From Phenylobacterium aquaticum (GTDB taxonomy: Bacteria > Pseudomonadota > Alphaproteobacteria > Caulobacterales > Caulobacteraceae): a DNA stretch of 64,000 nucleotides. Of this stretch, positions 1 to 10,968 are shown in pieces (the first letter of the stretch is position 1; each line of letters opens with the position of its first letter). The notes beneath the pieces are model-generated. The model made no database searches. It saw only the letters and a list, made by a program, of their open reading frames with translations, and was not told where the DNA came from. A program made the translations under genes and the position numbers. The DNA lies in contig NZ_JALDPT010000001.1 in the NCBI RefSeq assembly GCF_022695515.1, forward strand, positions 62,001 to 126,000. Direction: 5' to 3'.

Positions 1-1288
1 TGTCGACGATGCTGATGTCGACCATGCCGTCTGGCCGCGGGGCGCTGGCCACCGTCAGCTCGCGCCGCGGGCTGTCGGCCATCGCCTCCACGGCGTTGCG
101 GATCAGGTTCAGCACGACCTGTTGGATCTGGACCTTGTCGACGAGCACATGGTCGGCCTGTTCGGCCAGGTCGAACACAACCCGGACGCCCAATTGCCGG
201 GCGCCGACCAAGGCCAGCGCGCTCGCTTCCTCGACCAGCTTGGCCACACTCTCGGCCCGGTGCGCAGTCTCCCCGCGCGCCACGAATTCGCGCAGCCTCC
301 TGATGATCTCGCCAGACCTGAGCGCCTGTTCGACGGCCTTGTTCAGCGCCACGCTGACCCTCTTGGAGGTTGGGTCCTGCTGGCGCGCCAGCAGCCGCTG
401 CGCCCCGGTCAGGTAGTTGGCGATGGCCGAGAGGGGTTGGTTCAATTCGTGCGCCAGGGCGGAGCTCATCTCACCCAGGGCGGTCAGGCGGGAGATATGG
501 ACGAGTTCGCTTTGCAATTCGTGCAAGCGCTGCTCGGTAAGCTGGCGCTCCGACAAGTCACGGACGAAGCCGGTGAAGAAGCGGCTCGTGCCGGACTGCA
601 TTTCACCCACCGACAACTCCATCGGAAAGGTCGAGCCATCCTTGCGCTCGCCGACGACGACGCGGCCCTTGCCGATGATCCGCCGCTCGCCCGTCCGATT
701 ATATCGCTCCAAATAGCCGTCGTGGTTTTCGCGATAGGGCGAGGGCATGAGAAGTTTGATGTTCTTGCCCACGACCTCCGCCGATGAATAGTCGAATAGG
801 CGCTCCGCCGCCTTGCTGAACGACTGGATCAGGCCCTGGCTGTCGATCACGACCATGGCGTCGGGCACGGTCTCCAGGATCGAGCGAAGGTGAGCTTGCT
901 GGGCCGTGAGATCAGCGTTGGTCTTTTCGCCGGCACGGATCGCGATTCGCCGGCGCGCCCCTACCCAGGCCGCGCCGAGACCGATAACCACGAACACCGC
1001 CCCCCGGGCGAGCGTTACCGACGGGGGTTCGGATGAATGGACGCTCCCCCAGAGAAGCCCATAGGCGACGCCGACTGCCGTCGCCAGCCCGCCGGGCGCT
1101 GCACCGCCGTAGATGCCGGCGATGCCCACGGCCGCCGTCATGAACAGGTAGGTCGCCATTCCTTCAGCCTTCGCGGCGAAGGCCAGCTCGGCGACCGCGG
1201 CGGCGCTCACCAAGCCGAGCGCAATCAAGCAGCGCAGGGCCAAGCTCCCTGTCCACTGCTCAGCCGCGAGAAGTTTCCTAAGCTTCAC
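1..1288 (-). CDS. fixL: FixL-type oxygen-sensing histidine kinase, C-terminus cut by window edge
   Basis: Membrane-associated heme-PAS sensor kinase of the FixL/FixJ system, which normally phosphorylates FixJ when oxygen falls. Read on the minus strand, about 429 residues are visible. There are hydrophobic N-terminal segments (about residues 10-100), then a PAS domain beginning [16 protein letters not shown]. The PAS carries [10 protein letters not shown], whose His189 sits where FixL binds heme. The dimerisation/phosphoacceptor box is [17 protein letters not shown] with His280, and the N-box is [11 protein letters not shown]. The frame runs off the window just as the next ATP-binding (D-box) motif begins. 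The start is GTG at 1288; an in-frame TGA lies 11 codons upstream, and TTG is the only other candidate. It is divergent from fixK. FixJ is not in the window and may lie beyond position 1. Confidence 0.9.
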   Translation of the reverse strand, partial: MKLRKLLAAEQWTGSLALRCLIALGLVSAAAVAELAFAAKAEGMATYLFMTAAVGIAGIYGGAAPGGLATAVGVAYGLLWGSVHSSEPPSVTLARGAVFVVIGLGAAWVGARRRIAIRAGEKTNADLTAQQAHLRSILETVPDAMVVIDSQGLIQSFSKAAERLFDYSSAEVVGKNIKLLMPSPYRENHDGYLERYNRTGERRIIGKGRVVVGERKDGSTFPMELSVGEMQSGTSRFFTGFVRDLSERQLTEQRLHELQSELVHISRLTALGEMSSALAHELNQPLSAIANYLTGAQRLLARQQDPTSKRVSVALNKAVEQALRSGEIIRRLREFVARGETAHRAESVAKLVEEASALALVGARQLGVRVVFDLAEQADHVLVDKVQIQQVVLNLIRNAVEAMADSPRRELTVASAPRPDGMVDISIVD

Positions 1289-1459
1289 CTCAGCCCGCAA
1301 ACCACGACCCCGCCCACCTCAGACACCCCAACAAGTTACATCGAATTGCGGAAACTTGGCCTTACGTAGAATCCCCAGTGTGTGATCTCCCGAATTTAGT
1401 CCGAGGCCTGGTCCGCCTACCCATGGCTCCAACGTCAACATGCGTCCAGGAGCGAACCG

Positions 1460-2158
1460 ATGCATCTCCAATCTTCCCTCGCCGCGACCCGGACCATCCT
1501 TCGCGATGATTTCAAGGGGCGCTCGGCGCTGACCGACCAAGCGTCGGGATCGTCAGCGGACCACCTCGGCGTGGCCGGGGTGCGGATGACCTGGAGGCGC
1601 AACGAAGAGATCTTCGGCGAAGGCGAGCCCGCTACCTGCGTCTACCGGGTCCTGAAGGGCGTCGTGCGCACCTACCGGATTCTGGCCGATGGTCGCCGCC
1701 AGATCGCCGAGTTCTTCCTGCCGGGCGAGGTATTCGGCTTGCATGCCCGCGCAGTGCATCAGGCGTCCGCCGAGGCGGTGACGGATTGCGAGGTGGTCGC
1801 CGTTCGGCGCGGCCAGCTCTCCGAACGGGCCATGACCGACGGCGCAACGGCCCATAAGCTCCTGGCCCTGACGCTGCACCAACTTCTCCGCAGTGAGGAA
1901 CACATGCTGATCCTCGGCCGCAAGACGGCCTCAGAGCGCCTAGCCTGGTTCCTGATGGATATGGCCGAGCGAATTCCCGCGCCGAACCGGGTCGAGCTGC
2001 CGATGTCGCGCCAAGACATCGCCGATTACCTGGGCCTCACCATTGAGACGGTCTCGCGGACGATGACCCAACTGCAGGACGACGGCGTCATCGAGCTTCC
2101 GACCCGCCGCCAGGTCGTCCTGCGTGAGCGTCAAACCTTGATGGACCTCGCCGCCTGA
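1460..2158 (+). CDS. fixK: Crp/Fnr-family transcription regulator FixK
   Basis: Predicted activator of micro-oxic genes downstream of FixL/FixJ. The protein has 232 residues. A cyclic-nucleotide-binding-type beta barrel covers about residues 40-130, followed by the dimer helix and a winged helix-turn-helix at about 182-215. The recognition helix has ETVSR (residues 196-200), matching the E..SR contact pattern of Fnr/FixK proteins that read TTGAT-N4-ATCAA. There is no N-terminal cysteine cluster, so it is not an Fe-S Fnr. AGGAG lies about 8 nt before the ATG. It is divergent from fixL with a 171-nt gap. Candidate target boxes occur in this window at 2250, 15707 and 36748. Confidence 0.9.
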   Translation: MHLQSSLAATRTILRDDFKGRSALTDQASGSSADHLGVAGVRMTWRRNEEIFGEGEPATCVYRVLKGVVRTYRILADGRRQIAEFFLPGEVFGLHARAVHQASAEAVTDCEVVAVRRGQLSERAMTDGATAHKLLALTLHQLLRSEEHMLILGRKTASERLAWFLMDMAERIPAPNRVELPMSRQDIADYLGLTIETVSRTMTQLQDDGVIELPTRRQVVLRERQTLMDLAA

Positions 2159-2249
2159 GGCTCCCGACGCCTCCGCGCGGGCATCGATGCGGGGGCGGGA
2201 GATCGGGCCCATGATCGGTGCGCGTGGACGCCCACGTGGCCCCGCGCAT

Positions 2250-2263
2250 TTGACTCGGATCAA
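2250..2263. promoter_or_regulatory. FixK/Fnr-type box
   Basis: TTGACTCGGATCAA fits the TTGAT-N4-ATCAA consensus with one mismatch. It lies between fixK and the small gene at 2300. Its centre is only about 43 nt before that ATG, so a class II (-41.5) promoter would give a nearly leaderless transcript. Confidence 0.7.
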
Positions 2264-2299
2264 GGCGCGCGCATCGCGTTCTGTTGCACGGGACCTTTC

Positions 2300-2497
2300 A
2301 TGCTGAAGACCTATGCGCTCTTCCTTCGCGGCGACGGCGACGAACCGCAGAAATTCCAGGCGGCGACCTGCAAGACCGACGCCGAGGTCCTGCAGAGGGC
2401 GCGCGCCTTACTCGTGAACCACCCCGAGTGCGAAGCTGTCGATGTCTTCTTTGGCGACACGGAGCTGTTCCGCGTCAAACAGGAATCGAACCGTTAG
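2300..2497 (+). CDS. small hypothetical protein behind a FixK box
   Basis: A 65-residue soluble protein beginning MLKTYALFLRGDG. It has no membrane segment and no family I recognise. The pattern (strand, acidic helix with a KTDAEVLQRARALL stretch, then a VDVFFGDTELFRV strand) suggests a small alpha/beta fold. It is the first gene after the FixK-type palindrome at 2250-2263, so it may be oxygen-regulated. It has one cysteine in the first half (AATCK) and one in PECEAVD. An alternative ATG-like start at 2284 is in a different frame and looks like a shadow. Existence is supported by coding-like composition and position rather than by homology. Confidence 0.6.
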   Translation: MLKTYALFLRGDGDEPQKFQAATCKTDAEVLQRARALLVNHPECEAVDVFFGDTELFRVKQESNR

Positions 2498-2567
2498 TCG
2501 GCGCGGCCGCCGGCGCGGGAACCCTCAGGCTAGCCAAGCTCGTCGCATAGCGAAGGTGCAGCTAGGG

Positions 2568-3758
2568 TCAAGAATCCAGCGCCGCGACCCCGGGCAAGGT
2601 CTTTCCCGCCATCCACTCGAGGAAGGCGCCGCCGGCGGTCGAGACGAAGCTGAAGTCATCGGCAAGGCCTGCAGCGCCTAGCGCCGCCGCCGTGTCTCCG
2701 CCGCCGGCCACGGCGATCAGCTTGCCCGACTTGGCGAGGGCGGCGGCATGGCGCGCGACCTGCAAGGTTCCGGCGTCGAAGGGCGGAACTTCGAAGACTC
2801 CGAGCGGCCCGTTCCAGATCAGGGTCGCCGATTCGTTTATGGCCGCCAGGATCTGCCTGAGGCTGACGGGCCCCAGGTCGAGAATGCGCTCCTGCGGCCG
2901 GATCTGGTCGAGCTCAATGACACGCGATGGGGCGCCCGGGTCCAGCGTCTCGGCCACGACCACGTCTGTGGGCAGCAGCACTCGGCAACCTAGGGCCTGG
3001 GCCCTGTCGAGGATTTTCAGGGCGATCTCGGCCAGCTCCTTCTCCGCGAGCGAGGCGCCCACGTCATGGCCTTGGGCGAAACGGAAGGTGTTGGCCATGC
3101 CCCCGCCGATGGCGAGGTAGTCCAGCTTGCCGACCAGATTGTTCAGGAGGTCGATCTTGGTCGAGACCTTCGCCCCGCCGACCAGAGCGATCACCGGCCG
3201 CTTGGGCGAGCCCAGAGCCCTTTCGAGGTGCTCCAGTTCCGTCTGCATGGAGCGGCCGGGGTAGGCGGGCAAAAGGTGCGCGACGCCCTCCGTCGAGGCG
3301 TGGGCTCGGTGCGCCGCCGAGAACGCGTCGTTGACGTAGAGATCGGCCAGCGCCGCCAGGGCGCGGGCGAAGGCCGGGTCGTTCGCCTCCTCGCCCGGAT
3401 GGAAGCGCAGGTTCTCCAGCAGGAGAACGTCGCCATCGCGGAGCTTGTCGACAGCCCCCAAGGCGATCGGCCCGATGCAGTCCTCTGCGAAAGCGACAGG
3501 GGCGCCGATCAGCTGGGACAGGATGGGCGCGAGCGGGCGAAGGCTCATAGACGGGACGCGCTGGCCCTCGGGCCGGTCAAAGTGGGAGATCAAAATCACT
3601 CGCCCGCGCCTTTTGCGTAGGTCTGCAATGGTGGGAAGCGCCGCCTTCACTCGAGCGTCATCGACAATGCGACCGGCCTCCACGGGGACATTGAAGTCGA
3701 CCCGGACCAGGATTCGCTTACTCGCGACGTCGGCGTCGCCCAGTGTTCGAAAGCCCAC
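2568..3758 (-). CDS. pgk: phosphoglycerate kinase
   Basis: Glycolytic enzyme converting 1,3-bisphosphoglycerate + ADP to 3-phosphoglycerate + ATP in the cytoplasm. At 396 residues it has the normal bacterial length. Family signatures are the N-terminal RILVRVDFNVP, the substrate region LISHFDRPEG, GGAKVSTKIDLL in mid-protein, and GGGDTAAAL near the C-terminus for nucleotide-phosphate binding. It stands alone here, without gap or fba. Its neighbours are a fixK-linked small gene and a nucleotide-salvage operon, so it may be an extra pgk kept for substrate-level ATP at low oxygen; that role is inference. No FixK box was seen upstream. Confidence 0.95.
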   Translation of the reverse strand: MGFRTLGDADVASKRILVRVDFNVPVEAGRIVDDARVKAALPTIADLRKRRGRVILISHFDRPEGQRVPSMSLRPLAPILSQLIGAPVAFAEDCIGPIALGAVDKLRDGDVLLLENLRFHPGEEANDPAFARALAALADLYVNDAFSAAHRAHASTEGVAHLLPAYPGRSMQTELEHLERALGSPKRPVIALVGGAKVSTKIDLLNNLVGKLDYLAIGGGMANTFRFAQGHDVGASLAEKELAEIALKILDRAQALGCRVLLPTDVVVAETLDPGAPSRVIELDQIRPQERILDLGPVSLRQILAAINESATLIWNGPLGVFEVPPFDAGTLQVARHAAALAKSGKLIAVAGGGDTAAALGAAGLADDFSFVSTAGGAFLEWMAGKTLPGVAALDS

Positions 3759-4112
3759 GGTTCTTGCGCGCCTTTACTAGCCAATGCATGTAGCTGGGCA
3801 GCTCAAGCTTAAGAGGCCAGGTCGCCCTGCAGGCCTCCGGTGCTTAGGTGAGGAGACGCGTGATCGGTCCAACCCATTACGCCGGGAGGGTTTTCGCGTT
3901 GTGGGCCCGTCGGCCCGGACGGGTCGTGGTGCGGCCGATGGGGCGGAGACGCCATGCGGCAAGCAGGAACACTCGCCCATCTAAACCGAACGCCAATGCG
4001 TCAGAATCTGGTCGTTCCACTCCCTGGCGGCCCATACTTGATCGGGCTCGGCCTGGTAATACCTGCCAGCTTCAGGGCGTCACCTCCCTAATTGGCCCGT
4101 CGAGGTTTCTGG
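3759..4112. other. 354-nt intergenic stretch, no gene supported
   Basis: This region lies between the divergent pgk and the small gene at 4113. Short open frames here lack coding character and overlap each other. No FixK-type box or strong hairpin was found. Confidence 0.5.
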
Positions 4113-4355
4113 ATGTCAGCGAGTCGCAGTGAAGCCCTCATGGCCGCGAGGAAGCGTCTTCGGACGTTCGGCAGCGCGCCTGACCCGAAGAAACAGGCGC
4201 GCGAGTTGTATTCCGAACTCGTCCGGGCCGACGGGTGGACCCCGCGTGAGCGCGACGCCATCGAAACCTTTGGAGGGTGGTTAGGGGATTACCCAGCCGC
4301 CTCGGAGTTGAGACTGCGTTGCGAGCAGCTGCTTGCCACGTTGGCGGACAATTAG
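4113..4355 (+). CDS. small hypothetical protein, 80 aa
   Basis: A basic N-terminus (MSASRSEALMAARKRLRT) is followed by a helical soluble segment (KKQARELYSELVRADGWTP) and a Trp/Gly turn. I do not recognise a family. The frame also opens at a TTG at 4092, but ATG 4113 is the better start, and an internal ATG at 4140 is also possible. It precedes the beta-CASP/phosphorylase/PRPP-synthetase operon by 147 nt on the same strand. It may be cotranscribed with that operon, but nothing shows its role. Confidence 0.5.
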   Translation: MSASRSEALMAARKRLRTFGSAPDPKKQARELYSELVRADGWTPRERDAIETFGGWLGDYPAASELRLRCEQLLATLADN

Positions 4356-4501
4356 GTCCGGAAATTCAATCGTCTGACCCAGATCCTGAGCGCGGGCGCA
4401 TCGGGATCGGAGGATCCGGAGCTGTAATCGCGCCGGCGGTGCTGCGTCCGTACCTGCCTGAGCAGCCTCCTCGGCGTCGGCCTCTTACACAAGGACCCAC
4501 C

Positions 4502-5856
<1,355 letters not shown>

Positions 5857-5860
<4 letters not shown>

Positions 5861-7389
5861 GCCCATCTCTGGAGCCTGCGGACGCGATCCCCCAGGCGCC
5901 GCCACTCAAGGTGCGGCGGCTGGGATTGGTCACTCAGCATGAAGCCATCGTCCTGATGCGCACCGACTGCCACGTCTGTCGGGCCGAAGGGCTGACGGCC
6001 CGCGCGCAGGTGACGCTCTCGGCGAACGGGCGGGAGGCCTACGCCACGCTCTACCAGGTCGACGCCGATTGGCTGGGCCACGATGAGGCGGGTCTCTCGG
6101 AATCCCTCTGGAGCCTTCTTGGCGTGGAGGAGGGCGCTGCGGTCACGGTCCGGCACGCCCCCGCTTTGGAGTCGCTGTCCAGCATCCGCCGGCGGATCTA
6201 TGGCCAACGCCTCTCCGCCGAGGCGTTCCAAGAGATTGTCACCGATGTGGTGGCGGGCCGCTACACCGACATTCATCTGGCCGCGTTCCTGACCGCCTCG
6301 TCCGCCCTGCCGCTCGATCATGACGAGACAGTCGCCCTGACGCGCGCCATGGTCCACGCTGGAGAGCGCTTGACCTGGTCGGGCGGAATCGTCGTCGACA
6401 AGCATTCGGTCGGGGGCCTGCCGGGCAACCGTACGACGCCGATCGTGGTGGCGATCGTCACGGCTTTCGGCCTGACAATGCCCAAGACATCGTCGCGGGC
6501 GATTACCTCGCCCGCCGGGACCGCGGACACCATGGAAACCCTGGCTCCGGTCGATCTGGACCTACCGGCGATCCGAAGGGTGGTCGAGCGGGAAGGGGGC
6601 TGCATCGTCTGGGGCGGCGCCGTGAAGCTCAGCCCGGCCGATGACGTCTTCATCCGCGTGGAGCGGGTGCTGGACGTCGACACCGAGGGCCAGCTGGTCG
6701 CTTCGGTGCTCTCCAAGAAGATCGCGGCGGGCTCAACCCACGTGGTGCTCGATATCCCCGTGGGTCCCACCGCGAAGGTGCGCAGCGAGGCGGCCGGCCT
6801 CCGGCTGGCCGAGACGCTTGGTCGCGTGGCCCAGGCGTTCGGCCTCACCACCCAGTGCTTGATCTCCGACGGCAGCCAACCTGTCGGGCGCGGCATCGGC
6901 CCGGCTCTCGAAGCCCTGGATGTCCTGGCGGTCTTGCAGGGCGCGGCGGACGCCCCCCGCGACCTGCGCGCGCACGCCTGTGTTCTGGCCGGCGCCGCCC
7001 TGGAGTTCGGCGGCCTGGCGAAGCCCGGCGAGGGCGCTGCGCTCGCGGCCCAGGCGCTCGACGACGGCCGGGCGTGGACGAAATTCCAGGCCATCTGCGA
7101 GGCCCAGGGCGGACTGCACACCCCGCCATCCGCCGCGCAGACGCAACCGCTCGGCGCCCAGCGCGGCGGGCGCGTGGTGCATGTCAACAATCGCAAAGTC
7201 GCCCGGTTGGCCAAGCTGGCCGGCGCACCAGAGGCCAAGGCCGCTGGCGTAGCCATGAAGGTGCGGCTTGGCGACGAGGTGGCGGCGGGGCAGCCGCTGA
7301 TGATCGTGCACGCCCAGTCTCCGGGCGAACTCGCCTACGCCCTCGACTACGCCAACCACAACGCGGACCTTGTAGAGATCGAACCGTGA
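5857..7389 (+). CDS. thymidine-phosphorylase-family protein, AMP-phosphorylase-like
   Basis: A 510-residue nucleoside/nucleotide phosphorylase. Its length and motifs follow archaeal AMP phosphorylase rather than E. coli DeoA (about 440 aa). It has a roughly 85-residue N-terminal domain, then DKHSVGGLPGN (Lys182-His183), PKTSSRAITSPAGTAD, GGCIVWGGAVKLSPADD and LSKKIAAGSTHVVLDIPVG. AMP phosphorylase converts NMP + phosphate to base + ribose-1,5-bisphosphate; DeoA acts on thymidine. Start GTG 5857 overlaps the upstream stop, and its own stop overlaps the GTG of the PRPP-synthetase gene, giving a tightly coupled three-gene operon. No ribose-1,5-bisphosphate isomerase or RuBisCO gene is in the window. 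The family call is firm; AMP as substrate is inference from motifs. Confidence 0.9.
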
Positions 7390-8264
7390 CCCGCCAGCTG
7401 CTGCTCGTCATGCCCGGCAACGAGGCCTTTGGGACGCGCCTGGCCACGGCGCTTGAGATCGAAACCACGCCGCTGGAGACGCGCCGCTTCCCGGACGGTG
7501 AGAGTTACCTGCGGTTCACCGGCGACGTTGCTGGCGCCGAGCTGGTCGTGGTTTGTACGCTGGCGGCGCCCGATCCCCAGTTCCTGGGTCTGGTGTTCGC
7601 CGCGCGCACCGCGCGCGAACTTGGCGCGGCCAAGCTCACCCTGATCGCGCCCTATCTCGCCTATATGCGCCAGGACAAGCCGTTTCATCCCGGCGAGGCC
7701 GTGACCTCCACGCACTTCGCGCGCCTGCTCTCGCAGGAGTTCGACCGCATCATTACGGTGGATCCCCACCTGCACCGGCGCAAGAGCCTGTCAGAGATCT
7801 ACAGTATCCCCGCCGACGTGGTGCATGCCGCCCCGGCTCTCGCCGCCTGGATCAAGGCGAACGTCGCACAGCCATTGGTCATCGGTCCGGACGTCGAGAG
7901 CGAGCAGTGGGTCTCGGAGGTCGCCGAGGGCGCGGGCGCACCAGCGGTGGTGCTTCGCAAGGAGCGCTTCGGGGATCGCGACGTCCGAATCTCCCTGCCG
8001 GACCTCCAAGCCTGGCGTGGCCGTACGCCCGTGCTCGTCGACGATATCGTCTCCTCGGGTCGAACCATGATCGAAGCGACACAGGGGTTGATCGCCGCGG
8101 GCTTCGTTGCGCCGGTCTGCGTCGGCGTCCACGCCCTCTTCGCCCAGGACGCCTATCAGCGCCTCACCGAGACGGCGCAGCGGGTCGTGTCCACCGATGC
8201 GGTTCCCCACCCGAGCAACGAGATCTATCTCGCGGATCTGCTGAGCACGGCGTTGCGCGTCTGA
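7386..8264 (+). CDS. prs: ribose-phosphate pyrophosphokinase, archaeal/class III-like
   Basis: PRPP synthetase family: ribose-5-phosphate + ATP gives PRPP + AMP. At 292 residues it is shorter than the housekeeping bacterial enzyme (about 315). Motifs are RRFPDGESYLR near the N-terminus, LIAPYLAYMRQDKPF, ITVDPHLHRRKS, VIGPDVESEQWV, the catalytic-loop KER in VLRKERFGDRD, and the ribose-phosphate loop VDDIVSSGRTM at residues 218-228. The KER loop and VDDI(V/I)S(S/T)G pattern resemble archaeal class III enzymes. Start GTG 7386 overlaps the phosphorylase stop. It could make PRPP for rescuing the base released by its neighbour; a probable second prs elsewhere in the genome cannot be tested here. 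Confidence 0.9.
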   Translation: MTRQLLLVMPGNEAFGTRLATALEIETTPLETRRFPDGESYLRFTGDVAGAELVVVCTLAAPDPQFLGLVFAARTARELGAAKLTLIAPYLAYMRQDKPFHPGEAVTSTHFARLLSQEFDRIITVDPHLHRRKSLSEIYSIPADVVHAAPALAAWIKANVAQPLVIGPDVESEQWVSEVAEGAGAPAVVLRKERFGDRDVRISLPDLQAWRGRTPVLVDDIVSSGRTMIEATQGLIAAGFVAPVCVGVHALFAQDAYQRLTETAQRVVSTDAVPHPSNEIYLADLLSTALRV

Positions 8265-8292
8265 ACCCGACCGCCGATCTCACGCGGGCCTG

Positions 8293-8307
8293 GGGCTCTG
8301 GGAGCCC
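8293..8307 (+). terminator. possible short terminator hairpin after prs
   Basis: GGGCTC-TGG-GAGCCC can form a 6-bp stem with a 3-nt loop, 29 nt after the prs stop. No T-run follows, so this is weak. Confidence 0.25.
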
Positions 8308-8496
8308 GCTCGCCTCGCTACCGGCCTCGGGCTGCAGACCCCTCTGCTCAGCTCGGCTCTCCCAATTCTGGAGCGTGGGGAGGCCGAAGGGCATCCCAGT
8401 GCGTAAGGCTCAGCGGTGTGCGGCGTCGTTGTCGGGAGAGTGCGCCTTCGCCGACCGTGGATGATCGGACCGCACCTAACACCTTGGAGAGACGCC

Positions 8497-8697
8497 ATGG
8501 CCTGGCTTTCGCAAAACTGGATATGGATTCTCGCGGGTCTCGCCTTCGTGGCGCTTCACCTGTTCGGGCATGGCGGCCATCAGGGCCGCGGCGGCCATGG
8601 CCGCAGTGATCGCGGCGAGGGCGGCGCTCACGTGCACGGCGGCGATAGCCCGGCGCCACCGGCGGATCGCGTCGCATCGGGCGACCCGCGGCGTTGA
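8497..8697 (+). CDS. small membrane protein with His/Gly-rich tail (DUF2933-like)
   Basis: A 66-residue protein with one transmembrane segment (WIWILAGLAFVALHLF, about residues 8-23). A tail rich in His and Gly follows (GHGGHQGRGGHG) and then an acidic, Pro-rich end. GGAGAG lies about 7 nt before ATG 8497 and fixes the start. The layout, one helix followed by HGGH repeats, resembles the DUF2933-like protein at 14121-14372, so a metal-binding membrane microprotein is plausible. This is inference from composition. Confidence 0.6.
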   Translation: MAWLSQNWIWILAGLAFVALHLFGHGGHQGRGGHGRSDRGEGGAHVHGGDSPAPPADRVASGDPRR

Positions 8698-8823
8698 CGT
8701 GACACTCGTCTCGGATCTGCGGCGGGCGCATGGCTCCCGCGCTGGACCTGCGGGCGGCAAACCACACCATCGCACGTCCAAACGGTGGGACGCGCTGAAC
8801 AATCAGCAATGGGAGACGCCTAC

Positions 8824-9057
8824 ATGAAACTGTCCAAAATCATGCACCTGATGAGCATTCTCATCGGCATTGTCGGCGCGCTGGCGCTTTTCGGGGCCTG
8901 GGCCGCGCAGGAGAACGGGACCTTCCTCGGACTCTCGCAGGGCCACCTCTTCAACGACGCCATCGTGCTCGAGCTGATCGCCATCGCCGCGAGCATCTGC
9001 ACCCTGGTCCGCATCGAGCTCGAGAAGGCTAACCCGGGATCCTCGCCACTGCTTTAG
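8824..9057 (+). CDS. small membrane protein, two predicted helices
   Basis: 77 residues, with GGGAGACG before ATG 8824. Helix 1 is about residues 5-27 (MHLMSILIGIVGALALFGAW). Helix 2 is about 43-63 (AIVLELIAIAASICTLVRIE). A short charged tail follows. The family is not recognised. It lies between the His-rich microprotein and a pore-loop channel, all on the plus strand, in a cluster of small membrane proteins. Confidence 0.6.
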   Translation: MKLSKIMHLMSILIGIVGALALFGAWAAQENGTFLGLSQGHLFNDAIVLELIAIAASICTLVRIELEKANPGSSPLL

Positions 9058-9260
9058 CGGCGAAGGCCGGTCGAGCCCGAGCGCCGTGTCACGCGCCGCG
9101 CCACGAGGGGCGTCTCCACGCTTGTTCGGCGGACGTACAGGACGGGTTCGGCGCGCGCAGCCTCTCCGGTGTGTTCGCCGGATCGCATCTTTATACGCTC
9201 TCAGAGAGCCTGCGGTCCGCTCGCCTTCGCAGACCAAATCGCCGGGGGTGAGGACACGAC

Positions 9261-9710
9261 ATGGGCTCAGTGCTTTTCACTCAACTGGGACTCGGCACCG
9301 TCACCGTGGCCGTTACGGTGCTCACCCATCTGCTCGGCCTGAGCGGCCTCATCGCTCTGATGCGCCTGCACACACAGCGACTGATGACAGCGCAGGCGCG
9401 TTTCAACCAGGCAGCGATCTTGGTGGGCGCCGCCTTTGGTCTCTTTGCACTCCATACGCTGGAGATTTGGGGATACGCGGCCCTCTACTGGGTCTTGAAG
9501 GCGGTCCCCACCTTTGAGGAGGCGTTGTATTTCTCCACCGTCACCTATGCGACGATCGGATTCGGGGACCTGATCCTGCCGCGCACCTGGCGCATCCTCG
9601 GCGCCATCGAAGGTGTAAACGGAGTCATCCTCCTGGGCTGGTCGACCGCCTTCTTCGTCTCGGTTGTGTCTCAGATCCGCGCCCTCGAGCACGACTGGGT
9701 GGCGCGCTGA
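9261..9710 (+). CDS. two-pore-domain-style ion channel (Ion_trans_2)
   Basis: A 149-residue membrane protein. It has a hydrophobic helix at about residues 12-35, a second at about 50-72, a pore loop with selectivity filter TYATIGFGD (about residues 95-103), and a last helix at about 115-138. TxGxGD is the K+ channel filter family pattern (TVGYGD in classic channels), so K+ selectivity is likely but not certain. No cytoplasmic RCK or nucleotide-binding domain is fused. GGGGTGAGGA precedes ATG 9261. Confidence 0.8.
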   Translation: MGSVLFTQLGLGTVTVAVTVLTHLLGLSGLIALMRLHTQRLMTAQARFNQAAILVGAAFGLFALHTLEIWGYAALYWVLKAVPTFEEALYFSTVTYATIGFGDLILPRTWRILGAIEGVNGVILLGWSTAFFVSVVSQIRALEHDWVAR

Positions 9711-9804
9711 GCCCGAGAACGAAATCGACGCAACCAGGATAGGACGAGCGAGGCGCTGGCCGTCTCCGATGACGGTTTGGGGCGTGGTCTCGATCCGTCG
9801 GGGC

Positions 9805-10968
9805 TCAGTCCCGCTCACGCGCCATGCGGCCCGCCGGAATGAGCGCCAGCCCCAGGGCGAGGCTCGCAGCCCCCCATAGCGCGATCGGGCTGCCGACCGA
9901 CTGCGACAGGCCCGTCGCCAGGGCGGCGATCAACTGGCCGGCGCTGGCCGCGGCGGCCTGCAGGCCGAGGCCTGCGCCCTGGGCGCCGGATTGAAGGCGC
10001 GAGGTCAGGTAGCTCGCCAGAACATTCAGAGCCGCGGCGGCCGAGGCAACGGCGCTGATAGCGAGGGCCTGGAGCCAGAAGCCGGCCAGCAGCGGAGACG
10101 CCGCAAGCACCAGCGCAAGAAGGATCAGCAGGGGACGCATCAGGCCGGTCGCGCGCGCCGCCGCGTTGCGTCCGGCGAAGATCACCACCTCGGTCAAGAA
10201 CATGACGCCGCCGCAGAAGCTCAGCAGCAGAGCGGCCGAGGTTCGACCACCGGCGCTGCCCAGCGGCATCACGGCAAGCTCTTGGGCGACAACCGCCCCC
10301 ACGGCGATGGCTGAGAGGGCAAGGAGGTAGGTCCGCGCGCCCAGCGGTCCGCGAGCGCGCAACGCCTGACGGGACCGTAGTCCTGGGTCCGGCTCCAGGA
10401 CGATCATCAGGGCCGCGCCCACCGTCGCCAGCGCCCCCGGCGCGATGACGGGCGCGAGTTTCCCCACCCCCGCCAACACTTCGCCCATCAAAGGTCCCGC
10501 GAGATAGCCCGCGAGCACCGAGGCGTTGAGCCAGGCGAATCGCCGCGCACGCGCGTCAGGCGCCGGCCAGCGGTCGGCGAGATATGCCAGGGCCGTCGGC
10601 GCAACGGCCGCCGTGAAGCCGCCGTCGAGGCCGCGCGCGATGTAAAGGCCCCCGAGGTTGCCGGCGAGTTCCGTGGCCACGAGCCCGATCGCGAAACCCC
10701 CAGCTCCAATCGCCAGGATGCTGCGCCGCCCGAATCGATCGGACAGCCGACCCCAGAGCGGCGCGGCGAGGAGCGCTGAGGCGAAGTAGGTAGCGGTCAG
10801 GCCGCCGACATGGCGCGCCAACCACGCCGGCCCACCGGCCCCGGGCAGCGCCTCCAACAACTCCGGTAGACGGGGCAGGGCGATCCCGTAGCCGGTCGCC
10901 GCGGCAAAGGCGGCGAGCATGAGGACGGGCAGGGCCCAGGATCGCAGCCTTGACGGCGGCTGGCTCAA
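9805..10968 (-). CDS. MFS transporter
   Basis: A 387-residue major facilitator with about 12 hydrophobic segments. The loop 2-3 signature is [16 protein letters not shown]. It starts with TTG at 10968, overlapping the stop of the P-type ATPase gene upstream, so it is translationally coupled to the metal cluster. The substrate is not evident; drug or metal-complex export fits the context. The C-terminus ends in a short basic tail. Confidence 0.85.
   Translation of the reverse strand: MSQPPSRLRSWALPVLMLAAFAAATGYGIALPRLPELLEALPGAGGPAWLARHVGGLTATYFASALLAAPLWGRLSDRFGRRSILAIGAGGFAIGLVATELAGNLGGLYIARGLDGGFTAAVAPTALAYLADRWPAPDARARRFAWLNASVLAGYLAGPLMGEVLAGVGKLAPVIAPGALATVGAALMIVLEPDPGLRSRQALRARGPLGARTYLLALSAIAVGAVVAQELAVMPLGSAGGRTSAALLLSFCGGVMFLTEVVIFAGRNAAARATGLMRPLLILLALVLAASPLLAGFWLQALAISAVASAAAALNVLASYLTSRLQSGAQGAGLGLQAAAASAGQLIAALATGLSQSVGSPIALWGAASLALGLALIPAGRMARERD

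Noticed and set aside
1319-1540. Minus-strand frame across the fixL-fixK divergent region
   Set aside because: Overlaps the fixK start and promoter region and has no coding features.
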